A stretch of 64,000 bases of DNA, taken from positions 1,178,001 through 1,242,000 of the forward strand of contig MU271150.1 of NCBI GenBank assembly GCA_021432605.1, in the 5' to 3' direction. Positions within the stretch are counted from its first letter, which is position 1; each line of letters starts with the position of its first letter. Shown here one piece after another: positions 22,573-32,370 of the stretch. A program made the translations under genes and the position numbers. A model generated the notes under the pieces. The model ran no database searches. It worked only from the letters and a program-made list of their open reading frames with translations, and was not told the DNA's origin. The stretch comes from Coniochaeta sp. PMI_546 (Eukaryota > Ascomycota > Sordariomycetes > Coniochaetales > Coniochaetaceae).

Positions 22573-23512
22573 ATGGAGGTTGTTTACAATGCTGCGACCC
22601 CTTCGCAATTAACAGAGACTAGAGTACGTATGACAAGTTTTATTCCCGCAGCACACGTCGCCCCCGTGTCTGACAACATCCAGGCAATACATCTCCTGAC
22701 GGAGAACACACCCAATGGCAAGAAGGTGCAACTGCTGCTCGAGGAGCTGCGTGCAGAGTACGGCTTCACATGGGAGACCCATCTGATCGACATAGACACC
22801 GATGAGCAGAAGAAAGACTGGTTCTTAGCACTCAACCCAAATGGTATGACATTTCGAAACTCAACCTGTACTTTTTAAACTTACATGAGTCAGGCAGGAT
22901 ACCAGTCCTGCTCGACAACACCAAGGACGCACCTCTTTCTGTGACTGAGAGCTCGGCGATATTGGTTTATCTCCAAGAACAACACGACAAGGACAACATC
23001 TTCGGCTTCGGCAATTCTGCAGAAAGGAGTCAAGCCTTGCAGTGGCTGTTCTTTTGGCATGCAGCTTCCCCGATACGGGGCCAGCTGAGTCACTTTAGGG
23101 GCCTCAAAGAGTCAAATCCATGTGAGTAGCCAAACGGAAATAATGTGTCAGCCTAAGGTTTTCATGGCTCACAGCATGTGCCGCAGACGCCGTGAACCGC
23201 TTCAGAACAGAACTGCTTCGTATCTATTCAGTGCTCGAAGACCATCTAAGCGGTCGTCATAGAGGTGGTGCTGCACGCGAATACCTGGCGGGTAATGGGG
23301 TCGGCAAGTACAGTATCGCTGACATGGGGACATGGCCACATGTCAGAGGGTACCGAATGGCTTCGGGGTTCTCAGATGAGGAGATGTCGTCCTTTCCATC
23401 ACTTCTAGCCTGGATTGCGAGGATAGCAGCGCGACCGGCTGCACAAGAAGGAATTAGTGACAAGTACAGTAGTGGAGACAATCCGGATGCTGTACTGCGC
23501 TCGAGCTTCTGA
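22573..23512 (+). CDS. Glutathione S-transferase (YghU/Ure2p-like)
   Basis: Conjugates or reduces electrophiles with glutathione in the cytosol. Three exons (22573-22843, 22894-23121, 23187-23512; introns 50 and 65 nt) give 274 residues. The N-terminal thioredoxin fold carries TPNGKKVQLLLEEL at about 46-59, with the Asn-Gly-x-Lys signature of the YghU/Ure2p group, then NPNGRIPVLL and the glutathione gamma-Glu-binding ESSAILVYL. The C-terminal helical domain has LQWLFFWHA and the N-capping-type SIADMGTWPHV. The first 35 residues are not conserved-looking. ATG 22573 is the first in frame; Met20 is an alternative. The stop lies 73 bp from the stop of the convergent oxoprolinase-like gene, so the two 3' ends probably overlap as transcripts. 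Confidence 0.88.
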
Positions 23513-23585
23513 CATGGCTTGCGGTGCGTCTCGCAACATACATAACAGCTGGGTTGCGCTATAGTCCATGTACTCTCATCCTGCT

Positions 23586-26549
23586 TTAAATGGAGTCGAA
23601 CTCATCAATAACACTCGCCGGCTTGACAAACTTCCCCAGAGGCCGATATTCCAGGTGGTCGAACCCGAATCCCTTGGGGCCGCCAATCTCGATGCCTCTC
23701 TCCGTCCCTGTCCAACGGCTGCTCGCGGTGATGCCGAGTACAATGACCAACAGCCCATATCGATACTCCGGAGTCCCAATCGCCTCGCCGTTCTGCGCGT
23801 CAATGACCGCAATCAAATCCGGCACAATAGCGAGCACATCTTCCTGGCGCTCCGGAGCTTCAGTTTCATCATTCATCCGAATGGCGGCGATATTTTCGTT
23901 CTTGAAAGGAATCTTAATCTTTCCTCTGAATGGGTTAACCGAGTCGGTATCATCGTCAGTCACAGCGCCTCCTTCGATGATAAGCTCGCCGTAAATGTGC
24001 CCCATCCTCAGTGTTCTTTCCACACCAACGATCTTGCCTTTCCAAAGGACCTTGGCAGCATCACTGCCGCCGCATTCATCAACAATCGTCTCAGCCACCC
24101 TGTCAACACGATTCGACCGTCGCGCATTCGCCACCGCCCTGCCAATCCTCCACGACTGCGAGATGGTATGCTCGACCACCCACCTCTTCGTCTCGGCACC
24201 GGTAACAGGGGGATCAGCACACCCGACACTGGACCCCATCTGGCTCAGCGACGCGCGGATGACCTTCTCAACCTGCAGATCCGACGTGGCCTTGGTCATG
24301 AGCACCACATTTCCGTTCCCGTCCGCGATAGCGATGGGCGACCAGATAATCTTGCGCTCGTTGAACACGACTGGCGTAGTCTGCCATTTCGTGGGGTACG
24401 CACGTCCCATCCAGTCACCGTCGACGACGGGGATGTCCATGTTCGAGCTCGCGCCGAGGATCATGCTCTGTAGACCGTTCATCCCGCCGATCTCGATGGC
24501 GATCATGTGCGTCGGGGTGTTGGAGCTGATCGCCGCCAGCTCGCGCTGCGCTTCGAGCATCTCGTCGCCGGACAGCTTCTCGATCCCCACTGTGGGTGAG
24601 CCGGCGCCTCCTCCGCAGCCTACTTGTGCGTCGTCCGGGAGGTCGACGGGGTTGACCACGCGGACGATAGCTCCCTTGCGTAGCATCTCGCGCAGTCTTA
24701 TCATCGACGAGTACGGGCTACCACCACCTCCGGTACCGAGGATGTAGCAGCCTATTGTGATCCATTCCAGGTCCGTCTCGCTGATGTACCAGCTTCGGTT
24801 GCGGACATTGGGCCTGTAAGTTGCGATGTCGACCTCTGTCTTTTGCTGTTCAGCGTGACTCTTCGCTGGTCTATTGTACTGGCTTTCTGTTTGCTGCTCC
24901 TTTGGCGTGTCAGGCATGACGCTATCGACAAATGTGCGAGAGTCGTCAAAGTTTCCTGCAGCACGGACAACGAAGCGTGACTTGTTGGCAATGTACTGTA
25001 ACGGCAGTGTGTCGACATCCACAATCCTGACAGATTCACGAGTAGCTCCGGCTTCTACTGCCTTCTCAATAGCTTCCAATTTGATCTCTTCCAGCAACTC
25101 GGTTGTGGTCTTCTTCTCCGTATCTTTGACCGTGTCGACGACAGCACTGACGCCAGCGATGGCAGCTCCGATGGCATTGGCTACTTCAGACCAACGCGGT
25201 TTGAGCACCTTGCTCGCCCCCTTCAGCTGGTCAGGTGCTATCACAGCGCCGCCACCGACCAAGAGGACTGGCAGGTCGTCAGGAGATGTTTTCATTGTGT
25301 CGATGATCTGCTCCAGTTTGTGTTCTACTGCCTCCTTGAATTTGATTAACTCCTCCTGGTTCAGGGCAGATGCTACAAGCTCGCGGTTACCGATCTTGAT
25401 GCTGGGATCTGCCAAAACCGAGCAGTCTGTCGCCGTCAGCACAGTACCGCCAAATACCATGGCATCTTTGGTGAGTCTGTATCCCACGCTGTCCGGACCG
25501 ACGGTAAGGTGTTCGCCTGGACGAACAATAGAACCTCCCCCTAGGCCGATGCTCTTGATATCGGGGCAAGAGAAGTTCATCCTCACTCCGGCGAGCTCGC
25601 TATACGCAGCTTGCTGCCGTGGAAACCCATTAGCCAGAAGTATGCCTGCGTCTGACGTGGTCCCGCCAATGTCAACTACCATGACCGACTCGTCCAACTG
25701 GCCTTGGACCAGGAAGGCGGCTCCACGCATGCTGTTCGTCGGTCCGCTCGAGAACGTGCGAATAGGCAGTCTGGCGGCCGTCTCTCCAGAGAGCACCGTG
25801 CCATCATTCTGCGTTATGAGCACAGGACAGTTGAGACCGAGTCGTCGCACAGGCTCCTGGAACGACCGGATCGTCTTCCGCGCAAAAGCGAGAATGGACG
25901 CGTTCAATATCGCCGCATTCTCCCTCTCCAGAAAGCCGAGATTCGCCACCTCTTTGGAGCAGACCACGTCGCAGTTAGGGATTTCCTGCCGGACGAGCTC
26001 CGCCGCGCGCTCCTCCTGCCGCTCAACGGTGTCGATAGGACTGAAAATGCCGTTGACAACCACGCTCCTGATGCCCAGTTCCTTGATCGCCTTGCACTCC
26101 TTCCTAATCTCCTCCTCGTCAATATCACCGATCAAGGTCCCGTCTACCTCCAGCCCGCCCTTGACAAGCGCGTAGTACCCGAGGACCAATTCCCTCACGT
26201 CATCAGGCCAATCCACACAAGGAGGAACATGCTTGCTAAATGGCCCACAAAGCCGAATAACGGCCACCTTTGCCAACCGATCTGCGTCACGTTCAACCAC
26301 CGCATTGACGAAGTGCGTCGTGCCGATAGTGACGCTCGCTACCTGGTCAGGGTCAACAGCAGCCTTAGACAGAAGCGTGGTAATAGCCTCGTTAATCCCG
26401 TCGCTGGGATCGGCGGTCGTGGCCGTCTTGTGCCAAGCGAGGATGCCCTTGTCTGGCTCCGAGGCGCGCGCCGGGTCGATGATGGCACCATCTGTATTCG
26501 TCCCTCCTACGTCCACGCCTATGCGCAGGTGCTTTGAGGTTGCTGCCAT
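23586..26549 (-). CDS. Hydantoinase/oxoprolinase-DUF917 fusion protein
   Basis: 987 residues in one exon of nearly 3 kb. Residues about 8-190 are the hydantoinase/oxoprolinase N-terminal domain, with the actin/hexokinase-like phosphate loop GVDVGGTNTDG at 11-21. About 200-500 are the HyuA body (ITQNDGTVLS, FSSGPTNSMRGA, VVDIGGTTSDAG, GLGGGSIV). From about 590 the C-terminus is a DUF917 domain (LGTGGGGSPYSS, CGGGAGSPTVG). The family hydrolyses cyclic amides (hydantoins, 5-oxoproline) with ATP; the true substrate here is unknown. ATG 26549 is the first ATG. The lack of any intron, against neighbours with two to eight, and the bacterial-type domain set suggest ancient acquisition from bacteria, although this fusion is also known from other fungi. 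Confidence 0.9.
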   Translation of the reverse strand: MAATSKHLRIGVDVGGTNTDGAIIDPARASEPDKGILAWHKTATTADPSDGINEAITTLLSKAAVDPDQVASVTIGTTHFVNAVVERDADRLAKVAVIRLCGPFSKHVPPCVDWPDDVRELVLGYYALVKGGLEVDGTLIGDIDEEEIRKECKAIKELGIRSVVVNGIFSPIDTVERQEERAAELVRQEIPNCDVVCSKEVANLGFLERENAAILNASILAFARKTIRSFQEPVRRLGLNCPVLITQNDGTVLSGETAARLPIRTFSSGPTNSMRGAAFLVQGQLDESVMVVDIGGTTSDAGILLANGFPRQQAAYSELAGVRMNFSCPDIKSIGLGGGSIVRPGEHLTVGPDSVGYRLTKDAMVFGGTVLTATDCSVLADPSIKIGNRELVASALNQEELIKFKEAVEHKLEQIIDTMKTSPDDLPVLLVGGGAVIAPDQLKGASKVLKPRWSEVANAIGAAIAGVSAVVDTVKDTEKKTTTELLEEIKLEAIEKAVEAGATRESVRIVDVDTLPLQYIANKSRFVVRAAGNFDDSRTFVDSVMPDTPKEQQTESQYNRPAKSHAEQQKTEVDIATYRPNVRNRSWYISETDLEWITIGCYILGTGGGGSPYSSMIRLREMLRKGAIVRVVNPVDLPDDAQVGCGGGAGSPTVGIEKLSGDEMLEAQRELAAISSNTPTHMIAIEIGGMNGLQSMILGASSNMDIPVVDGDWMGRAYPTKWQTTPVVFNERKIIWSPIAIADGNGNVVLMTKATSDLQVEKVIRASLSQMGSSVGCADPPVTGAETKRWVVEHTISQSWRIGRAVANARRSNRVDRVAETIVDECGGSDAAKVLWKGKIVGVERTLRMGHIYGELIIEGGAVTDDDTDSVNPFRGKIKIPFKNENIAAIRMNDETEAPERQEDVLAIVPDLIAVIDAQNGEAIGTPEYRYGLLVIVLGITASSRWTGTERGIEIGGPKGFGFDHLEYRPLGKFVKPASVIDEFDSI

Positions 26550-27511
26550 CTTCACGGCTGGAGATCACTCCTTGAATGAGTATGGGTGCATGATTAGGCA
26601 GTGGGAAGAGTCTAGTCGGTGCATGTCCATGTTTCGAAGTCGGAGACTATGTGTCGCCAAGTGGAAGCGGGTCAATCCCTCCCGAAGCCGGCGATATCGG
26701 GTAATGGCAACTCATTGTACTATGTAGTATTCGTTTCGGCCATAGTGTTCGATAAGGATGTGATCCTGGTTGATAAGGACGACTCCAATTGGCTCAGACG
26801 CTTGCTGTCACCGTGAAGGACGGTGATGCCCGAAAGACGTGATGCCAGGTAGTGATTCTACTGAGGAAAGAATTTGAAGATGAAGCCACAAATATGAGCA
26901 GCGATATTGCCCGTCGTTTGCTGTGGCCGACCAGTGACTCTCCAGCTTAGACCGCTCCAATCAACACCGAGTTTCTGCCTCCTGACGAAACGGTCACAAG
27001 TCGAACTTAGCTACCAATTCAATTATTCAGCTCCATCATTGGTATTTCCTTAAACCGCACATCAAGCTCGAGAGCGAAAATTCCGAGCTCATTCTCTCAT
27101 GCATCATGGCCGGCGTACAGGATTGTCAGCCTCAGCTTTCGCTTCGCGAGGTTCAAGTTGTAATTGCTCTTGCTTAGAAATGCTCGGCCGGACAATCCGT
27201 GGACGCACAAACAAACCTGCTTTACTGCCCTTGAGTACACGTTGTGTGCCTGATTTCTTAGAAGACGAGTGACACGTGAAGCAGTAGTTACGGGAGTCTG
27301 CGAGCCACAGCAGCATCATGCAGGGCGACCGCGTTTCATCTTAATTTGTAAGCTCCGCGGCGTAGCTCGCGGGTCGGCGATTGGGGATGTCCCGTGTACT
27401 ACCATCCGCGATGTTTATAACCTGTGATCTGCGTGAACAACGCAGTTCGTTCGAAGGTAGAATCATCGATATCGAAGGCCTCTCACGCTTCGTTGGGAAA
27501 GACGCATTAAA
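26550..27511. other. Divergent intergenic shared by the oxoprolinase-like and reductase genes
   Basis: Both flanking genes start outward from this 962-bp stretch, so it probably holds two promoters. A TATA-like tttataa lies at 27414-27420, 92 bp before the reductase ATG. No gene recognised. Confidence 0.45.
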
Positions 27512-28570
27512 ATGGCTCAAATCAGGCTCACGGACCCAGTCATCCCACTGGGGTCTCTCATCCTCGTTACCGGTGTCAACGGCCTGATCGCAAGCCACAT
27601 AGTAGATACCCTCCTATCAGCCGGTTATGGCGTTCGCGGAACTGTTCGCGATCTCAACAAATCGTCCTGGTTGACCTCGCTCTTTGAGTCTCGCCACGGG
27701 CCAGGACGCTTCGAGCTCATTCAGGTTGCCGATCTCGGGGCACCGGACGTCTGGGCTCCAGCCATTGAGGGCGTCGCAGGTATCATCACCGTCGCCGCGA
27801 GTGCGGATCTCACCTCTACCAAGCCTGTCGACCAGTCCGTCCAGGAAGAAGTAGACGGCTTCTACGCTCTGCTCGACGCCGCCAACAAGAGCGGCACCGT
27901 CAAGTCCGTCGTCTACACTAGCTCCGTCTGGGCGGCTTGGGATCCCCAGCCCGACGTGCCCATCACTATCACGGAGCGGACGTTTAACGAAGAGGCAGTC
28001 CGGATCGCCGCCGACACCTCCATTCCCGCAGAGAAGAAGGGCATCAAGCCCTTCATGGCTATCAAGGTCAAGGTCGAACAAGCCCTCTGGAACTGGGTCG
28101 CCAAGCACAAGCCTGTCTTTAGGTTCAACTCCGTGCTCCCGGATACAGTCATCGGGCCGATCCTCCGCCCCGACAAGCAATCGGCCAGTACGGCCGGATT
28201 CGTGCGCGGCCTGTGGAACAACGATCCCCGATCGCTGGCAATCATCGAGCATATCGCGCCGCAGTGGTTTATCGACCCCAGGGACAACGCCAGGCTGTAT
28301 CTTGCGGCACTGGTCACGCCGAACGTAGATGGAGAGCGGCTGTTTGGGTGTGCGGAGAAGTTCAGCTTTCCGCAGATCGCGAGGCTGCTGAAGGAGCTGT
28401 ACCCGGGGAAGAAGGATCTACCTGAGCTGAAGAACGCCGGTTGGGATGCATCCGAAGTGCCGGTTCAGCGGGCGTTGGAGCTGCTGCGTAGTGTCGGTCA
28501 GGAGGAGTGGACGCCTCTGGTGCAGAGTCTTCGGGATACCATTGAAAGCTTTGAAGGTAACGGGACATAG
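27512..28570 (+). CDS. Extended SDR / cinnamoyl-CoA-reductase-like protein lacking the catalytic Tyr
   Basis: 352 residues, single exon, NAD(P)-binding Rossmann fold: TGVNGLIASH at 20-29 matches the TGxxGxIA motif, followed by GTVRD. The family (dihydroflavonol reductase, aldehyde reductase) reduces aldehydes, ketones or acyl-CoA. The catalytic Ser lies in YTSSVWAA (Ser137/Ser138). The expected YxxxK reads F181-M-A-I-K185: the Lys is kept, but the proton-donating Tyr is Phe in a clean TTC codon. Either the protein has another donor, or it has become a binding or regulatory protein. ATG 27512 is the first in frame. Divergent from the oxoprolinase-like gene. Confidence 0.85.
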   Translation: MAQIRLTDPVIPLGSLILVTGVNGLIASHIVDTLLSAGYGVRGTVRDLNKSSWLTSLFESRHGPGRFELIQVADLGAPDVWAPAIEGVAGIITVAASADLTSTKPVDQSVQEEVDGFYALLDAANKSGTVKSVVYTSSVWAAWDPQPDVPITITERTFNEEAVRIAADTSIPAEKKGIKPFMAIKVKVEQALWNWVAKHKPVFRFNSVLPDTVIGPILRPDKQSASTAGFVRGLWNNDPRSLAIIEHIAPQWFIDPRDNARLYLAALVTPNVDGERLFGCAEKFSFPQIARLLKELYPGKKDLPELKNAGWDASEVPVQRALELLRSVGQEEWTPLVQSLRDTIESFEGNGT

Positions 28571-28994
28571 TGAAGGATCAAGGGACATGGTATGCAATTT
28601 TCGAATGTCAGAAACTTAGCGAAGAATATTGTCAAGGTCGATTTGGAAATGCTGGCAGGCTTGTGATAAGGAAAGTTGCAGTCCACCATAGGGTAGGTAG
28701 TAAGCAATTCGTGGGTGGAGTGTGTCGATCGGAGAACTCCCACTACGTCATCATTTGTGTCTTGTCTTCAACTTGCCGCCAGTACAAACTCCAGACGTCG
28801 GACAAACACGTGTATCCATGTCTACACCTTCTATGTTTCCAATCTCCCGATTCAGACAGTTCAGACATCCCATTTTCAGTTATCAACTTCATCTCTCTCT
28901 TCGTACGCCGCATCCTGTGTCTGATCGAGTGAGACTACTGAACACTATCGGCCCCACAGTCACCCGCAGCCAGAAAACTAATAGAAAGCGGAAA
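28571..28994. other. Intergenic
   Basis: 3' flank of the reductase and leader of the CxxC protein gene; the last 150 bases have pyrimidine-rich runs typical of fungal 5' leaders. No other feature. Confidence 0.4.
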
Positions 28995-29858
28995 ATGAGT
29001 TGGATGGACAGTTGGTCCCGTCCTACCAAGTCACAAGCTACACCGGCACCGTTCTATTTGATACCTGGAGGCGAGGACACGCCTTACTGTAGGACATGTG
29101 GCAGAGTCATAAGCTCACGGAAGGCGGCCGACACCGCTTCTTCGTCGACACCGGCGAAGTACTGCTCCAGCCGCTGCCGCAGTCACAAACCCGGCGCGTT
29201 GGACCGCCAGATTGAGAGTGCGTTTGTCAAATTTTTGACCGGGCAGGAACCCTTACCAGACTCGAAAGGTGGTAAGACGGAGAAGAAAGGAGGGAAGAAA
29301 GGGAAAGGCGACTCGCGGGTGCTCGTGCCTGTTGACGTAGTAGAGAAGTACGTGTTCAGGCACGAAAAGGGACCACAGGAGGACCAGGATGCAAGGGACG
29401 GTACAGGATCTGAACAGGGCTCGGTTGAGGGTGCTGATGATCGCGATGTCGGCTCAGTGACCAGTGGCAGCGTGCGGAGCACCGACGACTTAGACGAGCA
29501 CACGCGAGAAACAGCTCCACAAGAAGTGGATGGCCACCGAATAGCGGCTTTGTCAGTTCGCAGTGGTACGCGGATACGACCGCCACAGGAGGTCTCCGAG
29601 GTAAATGGCAGTGTTGGAGGCGAGAAAGGTCGAGCGGAACGGAAAGAGGAAACAACAGAGGCGTTGGAGAAGCGGCTGGAAGGGCAGAAGCGAACGAAGG
29701 AGAAGGAAATGGTGCGAAGCGCTGCACGGCGAGGTGTCGTCTTTGGCTTCGTGGTTGGCAATGGTGAGGAGAGGAGAAAAGCTGAGGCGGTGATGAATGG
29801 TAGTGTTGTTGAGCCAAGCTTTGCTAAGGGCAATTGGAGTATTCGCTGGAGAGAGTGA
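28995..29858 (+). CDS. Hypothetical protein with C-x2-C / C-x3-C putative zinc site
   Basis: 287 residues, one exon, from ATG 28995 (MSWMDSWSRP). The N-terminal 65 residues hold four cysteines, Cys32, Cys35, Cys57 and Cys61 (YCRTCG and YCSSRC), spaced like a treble-clef or MYND-like zinc ligand set. After a short conserved-looking helix (IESAFVKFLTG) the rest is Gly/Glu/Lys/Arg-rich and probably disordered. A final patch (GVVFGFVVG, PSFAKGNWSIRWRE) looks structured. I do not recognise a named family; proteins with this layout occur across filamentous fungi without assigned function. Zinc binding is inferred from spacing only. Confidence 0.65.
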   Translation: MSWMDSWSRPTKSQATPAPFYLIPGGEDTPYCRTCGRVISSRKAADTASSSTPAKYCSSRCRSHKPGALDRQIESAFVKFLTGQEPLPDSKGGKTEKKGGKKGKGDSRVLVPVDVVEKYVFRHEKGPQEDQDARDGTGSEQGSVEGADDRDVGSVTSGSVRSTDDLDEHTRETAPQEVDGHRIAALSVRSGTRIRPPQEVSEVNGSVGGEKGRAERKEETTEALEKRLEGQKRTKEKEMVRSAARRGVVFGFVVGNGEERRKAEAVMNGSVVEPSFAKGNWSIRWRE

Positions 29859-30277
29859 ATGGATATTTTGACGGAGTGGATGGTTGCTCGTGCGAACATC
29901 CATCTCTCGACTATCACTCAACGGCAGTGAGAGCCTCTTCCTTTGATACAACGTATCAACTCGTCCTGCGCCTAATGCCATTTACATTCACCAGCTCATT
30001 CACCCAACGCTTATGGCGTCAATCTGTGATTACCATTTCATGCGTCATCTCAGATGCCGCTTGTTTAGACCTGTATGCCGATTCTGGCGAAGTGGTGGCC
30101 ATGAATTGACGGAGGACGCCGCTAAATACCACCTAATGTGAGATTATGCTGTCGTCTGCAGCCATGATTGGATTACTGCTGTCGGACCGCCCCGTTGCTC
30201 GCGGACTCAGCCACTGTATATAAGACCGCCCGGACTGTTCTCAGATCAAGATCCGAGAGCGGGGAACCAACTTCGCG
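29859..30277. other. Intergenic, methyltransferase promoter
   Basis: It contains the TATA box listed separately. No other feature seen. Confidence 0.4.
30216..30222 (+). promoter_or_regulatory. TATA box of the methyltransferase gene
   Basis: TATATAA 62 bp upstream of ATG 30278, after a G+C-rich stretch; a strong match in a plausible place. Confidence 0.65.
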
Positions 30278-31078
30278 ATGACTTCTCAATATGATGATAT
30301 TGGTGCCAAGTACAACGTCTTCAAGCACCTTCCGACGTCGATAGTTGAGACTCAGAATGTTAAGGATGCAGCATTACCTTATCTCCTCAAGCATGAGAAG
30401 CCACGAGTTCTCGACCTCGCATGCGGTACCGGTTACTATTCGCATAAACTTCTAGAATGGGGCGCAGGCTATGTTATGGGCGTCGATCTATCCAAATCCA
30501 TGGTCGAGGTCGCCAGGCAGACCATCTCGGAGAAGCAGGCGCAAGAAGGTGTGCTCAGATTCGAGACCGGTAACGCTCTGACGCTCGGGAAGATACCGGA
30601 CGAAGAGCCCTTCGACATAGCCACGGGTGTTTGGCTGCTCAACTACTCCATCAGCCTGGAAGATATGACGAAGATGTTCCAGTCGATCTCGGCCAACCTC
30701 AAAGATGGCGGCGTGTTTGTTGGTGTTACGCCTCATCCAACAGATGACGTAACCGCCTTTGCTGAGATGACGAACGAAGTCCAAAGGAGGCAGCCGTCGC
30801 GATGGGGTGTCACAGTAAACTACTACGAGCAGCTTGAGTCCGGAGAAGGGTGGCGCACCGAGGTCATTGGACATGGCGAACCGAAGGTAGCTTTCAAGAA
30901 CTTCCATCTCAAGAAGAGCGTGTATGAGGCCGGAGCAAGGGCAGGAGGTATGAACGGAAGGTTAACGTGGAAGGAGATAGAGCTCCCTGAGGAAGCCATA
31001 GCCAAGACTGGTCCTGAGTTCTGGGACTTTTACTTCACGAATGGCCCGCACATGGGCGTGATAGTGGTTGAGAAGTAA
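30278..31078 (+). CDS. SAM-dependent methyltransferase (class I)
   Basis: 266 residues, single exon, ATG 30278. Motif I VLDLACGTGYYS (44-55) and the acidic residue of motif post-I, GVD70LSKSMVEVAR, define a Rossmann-type S-adenosylmethionine methyltransferase. FDIATGVWLLNY is motif IV-like, and LKDGGVFVGVTPH is the motif VI region. It resembles small fungal and bacterial methyltransferases that act on small molecules (methyltransf_11/25 type); the substrate cannot be told from sequence. There is no targeting signal. The strong TATA box suggests regulated expression. Downstream, at 31311, a nested palindrome lies in its 3' flank. Confidence 0.85.
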   Translation: MTSQYDDIGAKYNVFKHLPTSIVETQNVKDAALPYLLKHEKPRVLDLACGTGYYSHKLLEWGAGYVMGVDLSKSMVEVARQTISEKQAQEGVLRFETGNALTLGKIPDEEPFDIATGVWLLNYSISLEDMTKMFQSISANLKDGGVFVGVTPHPTDDVTAFAEMTNEVQRRQPSRWGVTVNYYEQLESGEGWRTEVIGHGEPKVAFKNFHLKKSVYEAGARAGGMNGRLTWKEIELPEEAIAKTGPEFWDFYFTNGPHMGVIVVEK

Positions 31079-32370
31079 TCCTCCAGTGAGGGTTTGTTTG
31101 GCGCAGTTGAGGACTTCTGATGTGCTGCGAAAAGCCGCGGACACCGAAAGAAAGGTATCGTCAACAGACTCGAGATATTGTATAGGGTGTCAATCTTACG
31201 CAAGCTGTGACTCATATGCCGAAGAGAGGAACGTGAGTCGGACTATGGCATATCTGTCGCAAAACGCAGTGACAGATGAGGGGTTCGATTTATCCTCCCG
31301 CTACCAAAAAAAAGAGTGTGTCACTGTAACACATGCTACACACAAAGATGATCGAATTTGTAGTCTAGAAACAGTAGAAGTGTGTTACTGTAACACACTC
31401 TTTCTTTTGACCGTCAAGAATCGTATCTGCAACCCCGAATACCGATGCTTGGAGCATTTAACTCCGGTCAGACTTCATGACTCCCAAGTAGCGGTGTGTC
31501 GCGATGACGTCGTTACGCAGTCTCCCTCGACGTTGTGCCGCATATGTGAGCACTTAGTATTATCCTTTCCCTGATGGTGAGCATAACACAGGGATGAACG
31601 ACAGAAGATGGCAATAGAAAATGCGTGCTTCCCGCCCTGTAGACTAGTCTCGTGCTCAGACAAGCAGTTGCATGGTATACGACGTTAGTCGCCCACCTAA
31701 GGCACTGATTTGAGGAGATCAAAGTTGTAGCTGACCTCTTCAAGGAGGGCAATACCTACCACTAAAGGATAAGAGGCAAGCTTGTGGTTCTGCACCGTTC
31801 TGGGAAGGTCATGGGGTTGCTGTATATGTCTTTTCATGCTCAAAGGATAGCTTCAGCTTAAGTTTAGGCCCGGGTAAGTCCTCACTCTCGCGGCCGAAGT
31901 GTGTAACTGTACCGCATAGCTTACTTAGCACCTTGGTGGCAGTCAAGGTAGTCATCGATTCAGCAATGTCCCCGGGCCGCCTTCCGGAGCCAAGACATTT
32001 AGCACCCAATCCTACCCAGGTCTTTTGGTGCCATACAGCGCCAGAGTCGCATTCTAGCATGTTGTTTTGTACCTTGGTACCATTTGAATTACCAAGCCAC
32101 CAGGTCATTCCCACTCCTCGCATCGGCGTCTTGGACGCTGTCGGGATACACTTATATATCCTTCACGTAGACTCAACCATGTTGTGTTGTCTTACTTCCG
32201 ACATGACTGTCCTCTCAGCTATATATCAAGATGCTCGAAAACACTACTATTTCTGCGAATCCGGGCGCATGCGTGCCAGCGATGTATTTCTTCCACCCTT
32301 TCAGTTTAGCATATCTAGTATACGTGCTAATAGACACTGGAAAAGGAATCCAACAGAATTAGAAGCAAAG
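31079..32370. other. Intergenic between methyltransferase and DHA2 transporter
   Basis: Apart from the inverted repeat at 31311-31403, nothing is recognised. Two TATA-like runs (near 32152 and 32219) precede the transporter ATG at 32371. Confidence 0.4.
31311..31403. repeat. Inverted repeat with palindromic arms
   Basis: Left arm 31311-31333 and right arm 31381-31403 are inverted copies, 21 of 23 bases matching, around a 47-bp spacer. The right arm itself contains a perfect 7-bp palindrome (gtgttac-t-gtaacac). It could be a terminator-like hairpin of the methyltransferase transcript, or the two ends of a tiny MITE (93 bp). No flanking target duplication is obvious. Confidence 0.7.

Noticed and set aside
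23568-26727. Several plus-strand frames of 130-430 codons
   Set aside because: All are antisense shadows of the oxoprolinase-like gene, whose own frame has clear motifs throughout.
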